From Albidovulum sp. (GTDB lineage Bacteria; Pseudomonadota; Alphaproteobacteria; Rhodobacterales; Rhodobacteraceae), in the NCBI GenBank assembly GCA_030837825.1, contig JAUQYB010000094.1:1-35303 (forward strand): a DNA stretch of 35,303 nucleotides, in the 5' to 3' direction. Made by a program: the position numbers and the translations under genes. Below the pieces are notes generated by a model, which saw only the letters and a program-made list of their open reading frames with translations, ran no database searches and was not told the DNA's origin. Position 1 is the stretch's first letter, and every line of letters begins with the position of its first letter. Of the stretch, positions 7,494 to 16,069 are shown piece by piece.

Positions 7494-8771
7494 ATGCGCA
7501 ACGCCGAGATTGAAACCCGCCGTCAGGCCGCGATGTCGCGCGGCGTCGGCGTGATGACCCAGATCTATGTCGATCGCGCCGAGAACGCCGAGATCTGGGA
7601 CAAGGAAGGCAACCGCTACATCGACTTCGCCGCCGGCATCGCCGTGGTCAACACCGGCCACCGGCATCCGAAGGTGATCGCCGCGGTCAAGGACCAGATC
7701 GACCACTTCACCCATACCTGCCATCAGGTCGTGCCCTACGAGAACTACGTGCGGCTGGCCGAGCGCCTTGCCGCGATCGCGCCGATCAAGGGCGACAAGA
7801 AGGCGATCTTCGTGACCACCGGCGCCGAGGCGGTGGAAAACGCCGTCAAGATCGCCCGCGCCGCCACCGGCCGGCAGGCCGTCATCGCCTTTTCCGGCGC
7901 CTTCCACGGCCGCACCTTCATGGGCATGGCGCTGACCGGCAAGGTCGTGCCCTACAAGGTCGGCTTCGGCGCCATGCCGAACGATGTCTTTCACGTGCCC
8001 TTCCCGGTGCCTCTGCATGGCGTCAGCGTCGAACAGTCGCTGGAGACGCTCAACTACCTCTTCAAGGCCGACGTCGACCCCAAGCGCGTCGCCGCGATCA
8101 TCCTCGAGCCGGTTCAGGGCGAAGGCGGCTTCTACGAGGCGCCGCGCGAATTCTTCAAGGCGCTCCGGGCGATCTGTGACGAGCACGGCATCCTCCTGAT
8201 CGCCGACGAGGTGCAGACCGGCTTCGCCCGCACCGGCAAGATGTTCGCGATGGAACACCACGACGTGCAGCCCGACCTGATGACGATGGCCAAGGCGCTT
8301 GCCGGTGGCTTCCCGCTGGCGGCCGTCGTCGGCCGGGCCGAGGTGATGGACGCGCCCGCGCCCGGCGGCCTTGGCGGCACCTACGGCGGCTCGCCGATGG
8401 GGATCGCCGCCGCCCATGCGGTTCTCGACGTGATCGAGGAGGAAGGGCTCTGCGACCGCGCCAACAGGCTCGGCTCGCGGCTGAAGCAGCATCTCGAAAG
8501 CCTGCGCCCCGACGTGCCGGAAATCGCCGACATCCGCGGCCCGGGCTTCATGAACGCGGTCGAGTTCAAGGATGCGAAGACCGGCAAGCCCTCGGCCGAG
8601 TTCACCAACCGGGTGCGCACCGAGGCGCTGAAACGCGGGCTGATCCTGCTGACCTGCGGCGTCTACGGCAACGTGATCCGCTTCCTGTCGCCGATCACCA
8701 TCCAGGACGAGGTCTTCACCGAGGCGCTGGCCAAGCTCGACGACTCGATCCGCGCCGCGCGCACGGCCTGA
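7494..8771 (+). CDS. gabT: Class III aminotransferase, 4-aminobutyrate transaminase (GabT-like)
   Basis: A 425-residue PLP enzyme, the same length as E. coli GabT (426). It would transfer the amino group of GABA to 2-oxoglutarate, giving succinate semialdehyde and glutamate. The glycine-rich phosphate site VTTGAEAVENAVKIAR, FSGAFHGRT, LIADEVQTGFARTG (Asp238 to the pyridine nitrogen) and MAKALAGGFP with the PLP lysine Lys267 are visible. The frame is open upstream, but ATG 7494 has AGGAGA (7483-7488) and the family N-terminus. No succinate-semialdehyde dehydrogenase is nearby. A related omega-amino acid specificity is possible; the PuuR-like neighbour favours GABA/putrescine. Confidence 0.9.
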   Translation: MRNAEIETRRQAAMSRGVGVMTQIYVDRAENAEIWDKEGNRYIDFAAGIAVVNTGHRHPKVIAAVKDQIDHFTHTCHQVVPYENYVRLAERLAAIAPIKGDKKAIFVTTGAEAVENAVKIARAATGRQAVIAFSGAFHGRTFMGMALTGKVVPYKVGFGAMPNDVFHVPFPVPLHGVSVEQSLETLNYLFKADVDPKRVAAIILEPVQGEGGFYEAPREFFKALRAICDEHGILLIADEVQTGFARTGKMFAMEHHDVQPDLMTMAKALAGGFPLAAVVGRAEVMDAPAPGGLGGTYGGSPMGIAAAHAVLDVIEEEGLCDRANRLGSRLKQHLESLRPDVPEIADIRGPGFMNAVEFKDAKTGKPSAEFTNRVRTEALKRGLILLTCGVYGNVIRFLSPITIQDEVFTEALAKLDDSIRAARTA

Positions 8772-8790
8772 GCGAGAGCCGCGATGTGAC

Positions 8791-8816
8791 CGGCCGCCCC
8801 CGGGGGGCGGCCGTTT
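8791..8816 (+). terminator. Rho-independent terminator of gabT
   Basis: CGGCCGCCCC (8791-8800) pairs with GGGGCGGCCG (8804-8813) around a 3-nt loop and is followed by TTT, 19 bases after the stop. Confidence 0.75.
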
Positions 8817-8832
8817 GCATTCGGGCCGGGGC

Positions 8833-10086
8833 TCACCGGAGCAGGCGCAGGATGTCCAAACTCGCGTAGCCGTCCGGCACCATGCCGACCGAGCGCTGGA
8901 AGGCGCGGACGGCGGCAACCGTGTTGGGGCCGATCTTGCCGTCGACGCCGCCGGTATCGAAACCTGCCTGCGTCAGCCGCTCCTGCAATTCGCGGCGTTC
9001 CGCGAACACCAGCACCCGGTCACCCTGTGGCCAGGCGGCCCGGATCGGCCCGCCACCCGCGATCCGGTCGGCAAGGTGGCCCACCGCGATCACATAGGCA
9101 TCGGCAGTGTTGTATTTCTCGATCACGTGGAAGTTCGGGAAGATCATGAAGGCCGCTCCCCGCGCCCCCGCTGGCATGAGGATCGACGCCGGCCCGTGCG
9201 CGCCCACCGTGCCGCCCTCGGCGCCGCGGACCCCCAGCACCGCCCATTCGGCCGCGGTCTTCTTCACCCGCTCGCCGGTCAGGCCGAAGTCGAACCCTTC
9301 GGGCAGCGTGACCTCCACCCCCCAGGGCGCGCCTTTCTGCCAGCCCGACCGCGCAAGATAGGCCGCGGTCGAGGCAAGCGCGTCGGACGGATCGTCCGAC
9401 CAGATATCGCGCCGCCCGTCGCCGGTGAAATCGACGGCGAAGGACAGGTAGGACGTCGGGATGAACTGGGTGTGCCCCATCGCCCCGGCCCAGCTTCCGG
9501 TCATGTGGTCCGGGTCGATATCGCCTGCCTGAAGGATCGCCAGCGCCGCCAGAAGCTGGCTTTCGAAGAAGCTCCCCCGCCGCCCGTCGTAGGCCAGTGT
9601 CGCCAGCGCCTCGATCAGCGGCGTGTCGCCCCGCTGCGCGCCGTAGGAGCTTTCGAGCCCCCAGACCGCCACGACCACCTCCTTGTCGACGCCGAATTCC
9701 GTCTCGATCCGGTCGAGCAGGTCGCGGTGCCGTTCCAGGGCGGCGCGACCGTTCGCCACCCGCAGGTCGGACACGGCACTGTCGAGATAGTCCCAGATCG
9801 CCTTGGTGAATTCGTTCTGGTTGCGGTCCTTCTCGATCACGGAGGTGTTGTATTCGACGCCACGGAAGGCGCGGTCGATGGTCGCCGCGGAGATTCCCGC
9901 CGCAAGCGCGCGGCTGCGGAAGCCTTCGATCCACCGGCCGAAGCCAAGGTTCGCCGCCGCCGGGATCAACTTTTCGGGTCCGCTCATCGCCATGTCCTGC
10001 CTGTCGGCCGGGGCGCCCGGCGTTCCCGCATCGGCAATCGCGGGCAAAAACGCCCAGAGTGCGACCGCAAGACCTGCCCGTTTCAT
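8833..10086 (-). CDS. MltB-type lytic murein transglycosylase with peptidoglycan-binding domain
   Basis: A 417-residue exported enzyme that cleaves the MurNAc-GlcNAc bond of peptidoglycan to form 1,6-anhydro ends. A signal peptide covers about residues 1-20 (MKRAG, hydrophobic core, ADA). There is no lipobox, so it is probably soluble, unlike E. coli MltB. The SLT_2 domain follows, with the catalytic Glu145 in VWGLESSYGA and the family blocks MGHTQFIPTSY and FPNFHVIEKYN. A C-terminal peptidoglycan-binding domain (about 355-417) has GVDGKIGPNTVAAVRAFQ. ATG 10086 follows an AGGTGG site. It is third in the minus-strand run after dapE and rnr, 77 bases from rnr. Confidence 0.92.
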   Translation of the reverse strand: MKRAGLAVALWAFLPAIADAGTPGAPADRQDMAMSGPEKLIPAAANLGFGRWIEGFRSRALAAGISAATIDRAFRGVEYNTSVIEKDRNQNEFTKAIWDYLDSAVSDLRVANGRAALERHRDLLDRIETEFGVDKEVVVAVWGLESSYGAQRGDTPLIEALATLAYDGRRGSFFESQLLAALAILQAGDIDPDHMTGSWAGAMGHTQFIPTSYLSFAVDFTGDGRRDIWSDDPSDALASTAAYLARSGWQKGAPWGVEVTLPEGFDFGLTGERVKKTAAEWAVLGVRGAEGGTVGAHGPASILMPAGARGAAFMIFPNFHVIEKYNTADAYVIAVGHLADRIAGGGPIRAAWPQGDRVLVFAERRELQERLTQAGFDTGGVDGKIGPNTVAAVRAFQRSVGMVPDGYASLDILRLLR

Positions 10087-10163
10087 GCGCCACCTGCCCT
10101 GTCGTTTCTCGTTTGCCGGAAGTCTAGCCTGCAACGCCGGCGCCGAAAAGCCACCGCGGCGGC

Positions 10164-12419
10164 TCAGCGGCGGCGGCGCGTGACCTTGCGGCCGGCTTTC
10201 GCCGCGCGCGCCTTCTCCTGTCCGGGCCGGCGGGCCACTGGTTTGCCGCGCCTGGCCGAGGCGCCGGCCGGCACCCCCCTGCCCTCGATCTCGAGAAGCT
10301 CCAGCATCAGCCCGCCGGTGACCGGCACAGCCTCGGCCAGCCGCACCGTGACGCGCTGCCCCATGCCGATCACCATTCCCGAATCCGCCCCCATCAGGGT
10401 TTCGGTCCGGGGATCGTAGTGGAAGAACTCGCGCCCGACCGAGCGGATCGGGATCAGCCCGTCGGCCCCGGTTTCGGTCAGCTTGACGAAAAGCCCGAAA
10501 CGCGTGACCCCGCTGATCCGCCCTTCGAACTCGGCGCCCACACGATCCGAAAGATAGGCCGCCAGATAGCGGTCGGTGGTGTCGCGCTCGGCCGCCATCG
10601 ACCGGCGCTCGGTTTCCGAGATGTGCTCGGCGGTCTCTTCCAGCCGCTCGATGTCCTCGGCGGAAAGCCCGTCCTTGCCCCAACCGTGCCCCGAGATCAG
10701 CGCCCGATGCACGATCAGGTCGGAATAGCGCCGGATCGGCGAGGTGAAATGGGCGTAGGATTTCAGCGCCAGCCCGAAATGCCCGACATTCTCCGGGTGG
10801 TAGAAGGCCTGCTGCATCGACCGGAGCGTGGTGATGTTGAGAAGCTCGTCGAAATCCGTGCCCTCGGCCTGCGCCAGGAGCCGGTTCAGGTGTTCGGTCC
10901 TCAGCACCTGCCCCTTCGCCAGCGTGAAGCCCGAGGCCTCGGCCACCTCGCGCAGCGCCTCGAGCTTCAGCGGAGACGGTTCCTCGTGCACGCGATAGAG
11001 CAGCGGCCGGCGCAGCCGGATCAGCTCTTCGGCGGCGGCGACGTTGGCGAGGATCATGAATTCCTCGATCAGCCGGTGGGCATCGAACCTGTCCCGGAAG
11101 GCGACCGATTTCACCCGCCCGTCGTCGGTCAGCTCGATCCTGCGTTCGGGCAGGTCAAGGTCGAGCGGCTGGCGCATGGCACGCGCAACCTTCGTCGCCT
11201 CGTAGGCGGCGTAGAGGGGCGCGATGACCTCCTCCATCAACCCGGCGCAACGGTCGTTCGGACGGCCGTCGCGGGCCTCCTGCACCTCGGTATAGTTGAG
11301 GCTCGCCACCGACCGGATCATCGCCCGGGTGAAGCGGTGCGTGATCTTGCGGCCCTTGGAATCGAGCTTCATCCAGACCGCAAGGACCGCCCGCGCGACA
11401 CCCTCGTGCAGCGAGCAGAGATCGCCCGACAGCCGGTCGGGCAGCATCGGCACAACCCGGTCGGGGAAATAGGTGGAATTGCCGCGATTGCGCGCCTCGC
11501 GGTCCAGCGCCGAGCCCGGCGTGACATAGTGGGCGACATCGGCGATGGCGACCCAGACAATGTGCCCGCCGTCGTTGCGCGGATCCTCGTCGGCATGGGC
11601 AAGGCAGGCGTCGTCATGGTCGCGCGCGTCCGAAGGGTCGATGGTCACGAAGGGCAGATGCCGCAGGTCCTCCCTCCCGCCGAGCGGCGCGGGCTTCATC
11701 GCGTCCGCCTCCTCGATCACCGCGTCGGGGAAATCGTCGGGGATGCCGTGCTGGTGGATGGCGATCAGCGACACCGCTTTCGGCGCCGAGGGATCGCCCA
11801 GCCGGTCGATGATCCGCGCCCGCGGCAGGCCCATACGCCCCTTCGGCCCGGCCTGCTCCGCCTCCACAAGCTCGCCGTCCTTCGCGCCCTGCGTCGCGTC
11901 CGCGGCGACGATCCATTCCCTGTCCGATCCCTTGTCGATCGGGACGATCCGCCCGCCCTCGGCGCCCTTGCGAAAGAGGCCCAGAACCTTCAGCGGATTG
12001 GTTCCGATCTTGCGGATTAGCCGTGCCTCGTACTGGTGATCCTCGCCGCGCACCTCGTTCACCCGCGCCAGCACCCGGTCTCCCTCGGCCACCGGCGCGT
12101 CGGACTTGCGCTGCAGGAACAGCACGCGCGGCTCCGGCCCCTCGCCCTGCCATTCGATCGCGCGCGCAAACTGGTCACCGTTGCGGTCGGGGGCGAGGAT
12201 CATCAGGATCGTCACCGGAGGCAGTTTCTCGGCATCCCGGTAGGTCTTGCGCCGCCGTTCCAGCGTGCCCTCGGCCTCCAGTTCCTTCAACAGGCGCTTC
12301 AGCTCGATCCGCTCCGCCCCCTTGATGCCGAAGGCCTTGGCGATGTCGCGTTTGGCCGAAAGCCCGGGGTTCTCGGCAATCCAGTCGAGGATTTCGGTCT
12401 TGGAGGGAATGCGCGCCAT
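10164..12419 (-). CDS. rnr: Ribonuclease R
   Basis: A 751-residue 3'-5' exoribonuclease of the RNB family that degrades structured RNA and helps in rRNA, tmRNA and mRNA turnover. The N-terminal winged-helix region (about 1-65), cold-shock-like domains, the RNB core with the magnesium-binding aspartates in TIDPSDARDHDDA, the SPIRRYSDLIVHR block, a C-terminal S1 domain (EGRISGVTRFGLFVKL) and a lysine/arginine-rich tail are all present in the expected order. Length fits bacterial RNase R (750-810). The ATG at 12419 has only a weak upstream site. The first residues (MARIPSKTEILDWI) match the family start. Confidence 0.96.
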   Translation of the reverse strand: MARIPSKTEILDWIAENPGLSAKRDIAKAFGIKGAERIELKRLLKELEAEGTLERRRKTYRDAEKLPPVTILMILAPDRNGDQFARAIEWQGEGPEPRVLFLQRKSDAPVAEGDRVLARVNEVRGEDHQYEARLIRKIGTNPLKVLGLFRKGAEGGRIVPIDKGSDREWIVAADATQGAKDGELVEAEQAGPKGRMGLPRARIIDRLGDPSAPKAVSLIAIHQHGIPDDFPDAVIEEADAMKPAPLGGREDLRHLPFVTIDPSDARDHDDACLAHADEDPRNDGGHIVWVAIADVAHYVTPGSALDREARNRGNSTYFPDRVVPMLPDRLSGDLCSLHEGVARAVLAVWMKLDSKGRKITHRFTRAMIRSVASLNYTEVQEARDGRPNDRCAGLMEEVIAPLYAAYEATKVARAMRQPLDLDLPERRIELTDDGRVKSVAFRDRFDAHRLIEEFMILANVAAAEELIRLRRPLLYRVHEEPSPLKLEALREVAEASGFTLAKGQVLRTEHLNRLLAQAEGTDFDELLNITTLRSMQQAFYHPENVGHFGLALKSYAHFTSPIRRYSDLIVHRALISGHGWGKDGLSAEDIERLEETAEHISETERRSMAAERDTTDRYLAAYLSDRVGAEFEGRISGVTRFGLFVKLTETGADGLIPIRSVGREFFHYDPRTETLMGADSGMVIGMGQRVTVRLAEAVPVTGGLMLELLEIEGRGVPAGASARRGKPVARRPGQEKARAAKAGRKVTRRRR

Positions 12420-12517
12420 GCGTCTCAGCTACCACGGGCCGGAACCGGCGTCATGCGCTTTCATTGTGGCGGAAAACATCCCCGCCAGAGGCTCCCGCAG
12501 GTGCGGCCTGTCGGCAG

Positions 12518-13666
12518 TCAGGCAAAATAGTCCCTCAGAATCCGCCCGTAGACCGCCTTCAACTGGCCGATCTGCGCCACCTCCACCCGCTCGTCCACCT
12601 GGTGCATGGTCCGGCCGACAAGGCCGAATTCCACCACCGGGCAATGGTCCTTCACGAAGCGCGCGTCCGACGTGCCGCCCGAGGTGGACAGGACCGGCTC
12701 CAATCCCGTCTCGGCCCGGACGGAACCGGCGACCAGCCGCACGAAGTCACCCGGCGGAGTGAGGAAGCTTTCGCCCGAAACCTCGACGGCAAGGCTGAAG
12801 TGCACGCCCGTCTCTGCCTCCACCTTCGCCGCTTCGGCTCTCAGCCAATCCGCGAGGCTCGCCGATGTATGGGCGTCGTTGAAGCGGATGTTCACCGTGG
12901 CCCGCGCCCGCGCCGGAATCACGTTGGACGCCGGGTTGCCGGTGTCGATCGTGGTGATCGCCAGCGTCGAGGCATCGAAGTGGTCGGTTCCCTCGTCGAG
13001 CGCATGCGAGGCCAGCCCGTCCATCAGCCGCACGAGCGCATGAAGCGGATTCCTTGCCCGGTGCGGATAGGCCGAATGGCCCTGCACCCCCTGCGCCTCC
13101 ACCTGCACGGTCATCGATCCGCGGCGGCCGATCTTCATCATCTCGCCCATCCGCTCCGGGCAGGTCGGCTCTCCCACCAGGCACACCGACATCCGCTCGC
13201 CCTGCGCCTGCATCCATTCGAGAAGCGCGACGGTTCCGTCCTTGCCCGGTCCTTCCTCGTCCCCGGTGATCGTCAGCACGATGGCGCCATCGGGCGGCGT
13301 CGCCCGGACGAAATCCACCGCCGCCGCGGCAAAGGCCGCCACGCCCGACTTCATGTCGGTGGCCCCCCGGCCCCAGAGCCAGCCATCGACGATCTCGCCG
13401 CCGAACGGATCATGCGTCCAGGCATCCGCATCGCCCACCGGCACCACGTCGGTATGGCCGTTGAAGCCGAAGGTCCGGTTGGCGCCCTTCCGACCCCAGC
13501 GGGCAAAGAGGTTCGGCGTGCCGCGCCGGTCGACCCGGTGGCACTCGAAGCCGGCGCCCTCCAGCACTCCCTGAAGCAGCATCAGCGCCCCCCCCTCCTC
13601 GGGCGTGACGGAGGGGCAGCGGATCAGCTCGGCGGTCAGGCGGACGGGGTCGACGGGCGCGGTCAC
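12518..13666 (-). CDS. dapE: Succinyl-diaminopimelate desuccinylase
   Basis: A 382-residue M20-family metallohydrolase that frees LL-diaminopimelate from its N-succinyl form, in lysine and peptidoglycan precursor synthesis. Zinc ligands and catalytic residues are visible: His71 and Asp73 in GHTDVVP, Asp104 in [10 protein letters not shown], Glu137/Glu138 in TGDEEGP, and the C-terminal His in [18 protein letters not shown] is the DapE-type signature. The start is GTG at 13666 with AGGAGAAA at good spacing. It heads a minus-strand series with rnr (98 bases downstream) and the lytic transglycosylase; whether they share a transcript is unknown. Confidence 0.95.
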   Translation of the reverse strand: MTAPVDPVRLTAELIRCPSVTPEEGGALMLLQGVLEGAGFECHRVDRRGTPNLFARWGRKGANRTFGFNGHTDVVPVGDADAWTHDPFGGEIVDGWLWGRGATDMKSGVAAFAAAAVDFVRATPPDGAIVLTITGDEEGPGKDGTVALLEWMQAQGERMSVCLVGEPTCPERMGEMMKIGRRGSMTVQVEAQGVQGHSAYPHRARNPLHALVRLMDGLASHALDEGTDHFDASTLAITTIDTGNPASNVIPARARATVNIRFNDAHTSASLADWLRAEAAKVEAETGVHFSLAVEVSGESFLTPPGDFVRLVAGSVRAETGLEPVLSTSGGTSDARFVKDHCPVVEFGLVGRTMHQVDERVEVAQIGQLKAVYGRILRDYFA

Positions 13667-13826
13667 GGCTTTCTCCTCGCGGGGGCCGTTCCAGCGTTAC
13701 CGCCATCGCCGGGCGGCCGCAATCCGCCCGGTGTTGCGCCGGCGACACCGTCGCCCGCGGCGATGGAACCCGTCCGGCCGGGGGGATTCACAGACGCCAC
13801 GGCCTTGGGCATTGTCTGGGGGCAGA
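13667..13826. other. Short intergenic spacer between the islet gene and dapE
   Basis: About 160 bases between the stop of the unknown islet gene and the GTG of dapE on the same strand. It includes the dapE ribosome binding site. The G+C-rich half nearest dapE matches the chromosome, while composition drops towards 13820, which suggests the left edge of the islet. I see no clear promoter or terminator. Confidence 0.4.
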
Positions 13827-14447
13827 TTACGACATCGAGGCCGCAAGCACGCAGGCGCACTCATCCACCTGATATGCAAAGTAATCCACGTCGAAGTCTC
13901 CACCATCAAGAAGCAAGCCGACGATGAACCGCAGCTTTGCAACGGCCTCTTGGGGACGAGATGGCACGTGATCAAGGATCCTCTGCTCGACCTCCTTCAT
14001 CTTGAATTGAAGAATTTGCACCTCGGCCTCACATTCTTCGATTTCGCTCGCTTGGAACGAGCAGCCATTCAAAATGAAGCGCCTCATCCCGTTCACGAAA
14101 TTCGTTGGAACCAACCTCTTTGCAAGCGCAGAAATTTCCTTGAAGTCCTGAAAACTGATGTCCTGAAACGAAAGTTCACTCCGCGCCTTGAACGTCCCAG
14201 ATTTTGTGGACACGTCATCCGCGCCGCACGCCCGGTTGACAACACCCTCGTCTCCGGAAGGTGTGCTGGAACGTCGATACATGTCGCGCGTCAAGATTTC
14301 CTGACACTCCAAAGTCTCATCGCAAACGCGCTCGAGTACATCATACTGGGAAACGAGAGCACTGATGAAATGATGATCAACCTCTTCTGACGCATCACGA
14401 TGGACGGAACAGCCGTTGTACTTTGGGGTCGCCATCCATCCGGTCAC
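13827..14447 (-). CDS. Unknown protein in an AT-richer islet (206 aa)
   Basis: I do not recognise this protein. It starts at GTG 14447, six bases after an AAAGGAG site. An ATG at 14435 in frame is less well placed. Base and codon use differ clearly from all neighbours, with many A/T third positions and little of the Ala/Arg/Gly excess. It has eight cysteines (13, 42, 48, 74, 129, 139, 197, 199), a local duplication (SFQDI SFQDF, about 93-102), a predicted long charged helix with coiled-coil character (about 132-158), and a C-terminal helical part (KLRFIVGLLLDGGDFDVD). No signal peptide or membrane segment is evident. Divergent from the Hint-like ORF, it is probably a recent acquisition of cytoplasmic helical type. 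Confidence 0.75.
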   Translation of the reverse strand: MTGWMATPKYNGCSVHRDASEEVDHHFISALVSQYDVLERVCDETLECQEILTRDMYRRSSTPSGDEGVVNRACGADDVSTKSGTFKARSELSFQDISFQDFKEISALAKRLVPTNFVNGMRRFILNGCSFQASEIEECEAEVQILQFKMKEVEQRILDHVPSRPQEAVAKLRFIVGLLLDGGDFDVDYFAYQVDECACVLAASMS

Positions 14448-14602
14448 CGAATTCTCCTTTCTTCGATTCCTACGAAAGCTTAAGCTCCGTTGCCGTAACG
14501 TGCCGTGCGAATCCTCCAAATTATTGAAAATTTTCGGGTGATTTTGCCCAATTGGTAAAGAGACTGTTAATTCGTCGGCATTTTCTAGGAGAGACGCGGC
14601 CG
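14448..14602. promoter_or_regulatory. AT-rich divergent promoter region
   Basis: This AT-rich spacer separates the unknown islet gene (minus) from the Hint-like ORF (plus). It contains two short perfect palindromes, AGCTTAAGCT (14477-14486) and GAAAATTTTC (14526-14535). A plausible plus-strand promoter is TTGCCC (14544-14549), 17 bases, TTAATT (14567-14572), followed by AGGAG (14587-14591) and the GTG at 14603. Confidence 0.45.
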
Positions 14603-15136
14603 GTGTCGACGCTCCGCCCCGGCGACCGCTTATGCACCGCCGACGATGGCGACTGCACCGTGCTCTGGCAGGGTCGGATCAACGCCCCCGGCATCGGCGG
14701 CTTCCGCTCTGTCCGCTTCCACGCGGCCTGCTTCGGGAATGCGGAAGACATCGTGCTCAGGGCCGCGCAGCCTGTCGCGATCGGCGGGGCCGATGCGCTC
14801 TACCTCTTCGGCGAGGACGAGGTGCTGGTCGAGGCCCGCCAGCTCGTGAACGGCCGCAGCGTGACCTGGGAACCCGCCGCTCCGGTCACCGCAAGCCACG
14901 GGATCGTTCTCGACCGGCCGTCGCTGATCCGGGCGGGCACGATCTGGGTCGAAAGCCTCTATCTCGGCGGGCTGGCCCGGACTCCGGGGCTGGCGCAGAC
15001 CACGGCTGCCGGCACGCTGGCCGAAGCCGGCCGGATGCCTCACCATCCCCGCCGCGCCCGCAGGCAGCTCAGACCCTTCGAAGCAGTGGCCCTTGCCCGG
15101 GCGCGGGACGCCGTCCGGTCGACCTTCGCCGCCTGA
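14603..15136 (+). CDS. Degenerate Hint (Hedgehog/intein)-domain protein
   Basis: A 177-residue product resembling the Hint_2 domain common in Rhodobacterales: LRPGDRLCTADDG corresponds to the L-x-x-GD-x-V-x-T-x-D-x-G block, followed by LFGEDEVLVEARQLV and IRAGTIWVESLYLGG. The usual preceding block with the nucleophile Cys (C-F-x-x-G-T) is absent: the start is GTG 14603 after AGGAG, and in-frame sequence upstream runs to a TGA at 14525 without it. The normal SPQHR histidine block reads RAAQPVAIG. Self-cleavage is therefore unlikely. It is either an N-terminally truncated remnant or a repurposed stand-alone Hint fold. It ends seven bases from convergent xthA. The C-terminus is basic (HHPRRARRQLR). 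Confidence 0.65.
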   Translation: MSTLRPGDRLCTADDGDCTVLWQGRINAPGIGGFRSVRFHAACFGNAEDIVLRAAQPVAIGGADALYLFGEDEVLVEARQLVNGRSVTWEPAAPVTASHGIVLDRPSLIRAGTIWVESLYLGGLARTPGLAQTTAAGTLAEAGRMPHHPRRARRQLRPFEAVALARARDAVRSTFAA

Positions 15137-15143
15137 CGCGCGG

Positions 15144-15932
15144 TCAGAGGTCGAAGCTCGCAAACACCGGTGCGTGATCGGACGGCTGATCCCAGCCGCG
15201 TGCGGCGCGCAGGATGCGGCTGCCGTGACCAGCGTTCGCAATGTCTGGCGTGGCCCAGACATGATCGAGCCGCCGCCCCTTGTCGGCGGTACTCCAATCC
15301 GGCGACCGATAGGACCACCAACTGTAGAGAAGCCCCGCGGGAATGTCCTGCCGGGTGATGTCCACCCAGCGGCCCGCCTCCTGCGCCTCGGCCATGAGGT
15401 CGGTTTCCACCGGCGTGTGGCTGACGATCTTCAGAAGGCCCTTGTGGTTCCAGACGTCGTCCTCGCGCGGGGCGATGTTCAGATCGCCCACGAGGATCGC
15501 CTTCGCCGGCCGCTCCGCCCGCGCCCAGTCGCGCATGGCGGCGACATAGTCGAGCTTCTGGCCGAACTTCACGTTCGCGTCGCGGTCGGGAATATCGCCT
15601 CCGGCGGGCACGTAGAAATTGTGGATCGTCACCCCGTTTTCCAGCATGGCCGCGACATGGCGGGCATGGCCGAGGTCGACGAAATCATGCGCCCCCACCT
15701 CGCGGAGCGGCAGCTTCGACAGGATCGCCACGCCGTTGTAGCCCTTCTGTCCGCGCGCCACGATATGGCCGTAACCGAGCGTCCGGAATGCCTCGAGCGG
15801 GATCATCTCCACCGGCGACTTGCATTCCTGCAGGCAGAGAATGTCGGGCGCTTCCTCCTGCATCAGCCGGGCGACCAGCCCTTCGCGCAGCCGCACCGAA
15901 TTGATGTTCCAGGTGGCGATGGTGAAGGGCAT
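15144..15932 (-). CDS. xthA: Exodeoxyribonuclease III (AP endonuclease)
   Basis: A 262-residue member of the exonuclease III/APE family that nicks DNA 5' to abasic sites and removes 3' blocking groups in base excision repair. Characteristic blocks are ATWNINSVR (metal/phosphate site), LQECK with Glu36, the YVPAGGD region, VGDLNIAPREDD (catalytic Asp and Asn), RLDHVWAT, and the C-terminal SDHAPVF with the catalytic Asp/His pair. Length matches E. coli XthA (268). ATG 15932 follows AAAGGAA. It is divergent from the secreted protein at 16070 and convergent with the Hint-like ORF. Confidence 0.95.
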   Translation of the reverse strand: MPFTIATWNINSVRLREGLVARLMQEEAPDILCLQECKSPVEMIPLEAFRTLGYGHIVARGQKGYNGVAILSKLPLREVGAHDFVDLGHARHVAAMLENGVTIHNFYVPAGGDIPDRDANVKFGQKLDYVAAMRDWARAERPAKAILVGDLNIAPREDDVWNHKGLLKIVSHTPVETDLMAEAQEAGRWVDITRQDIPAGLLYSWWSYRSPDWSTADKGRRLDHVWATPDIANAGHGSRILRAARGWDQPSDHAPVFASFDL

Positions 15933-16069
15933 GGCGGTTCCTTTCGTCTGACGGTGCGACCTTAGGGGCGCAGGCGGGAATGTCCAAGCGCGGAAGGCCG
16001 CGCGGGCGCGCGCTTGCGGCGACGCCCGCCCCGTGCAAGATGCGGACCCGCAGCCGAACGGAGCCCCCG

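Noticed and set aside
13663..13860. 65-codon minus-strand frame between the islet gene and dapE
   Set aside because: It overlaps both the islet gene's end and the dapE start region, has no ribosome binding site and shows no domain.
8815..13927. Long plus-strand frames opposite the lytic transglycosylase, rnr and dapE
   Set aside because: Same shadow effect; Arg/His/Gly-rich translations with no recognisable domain and no ribosome binding sites.
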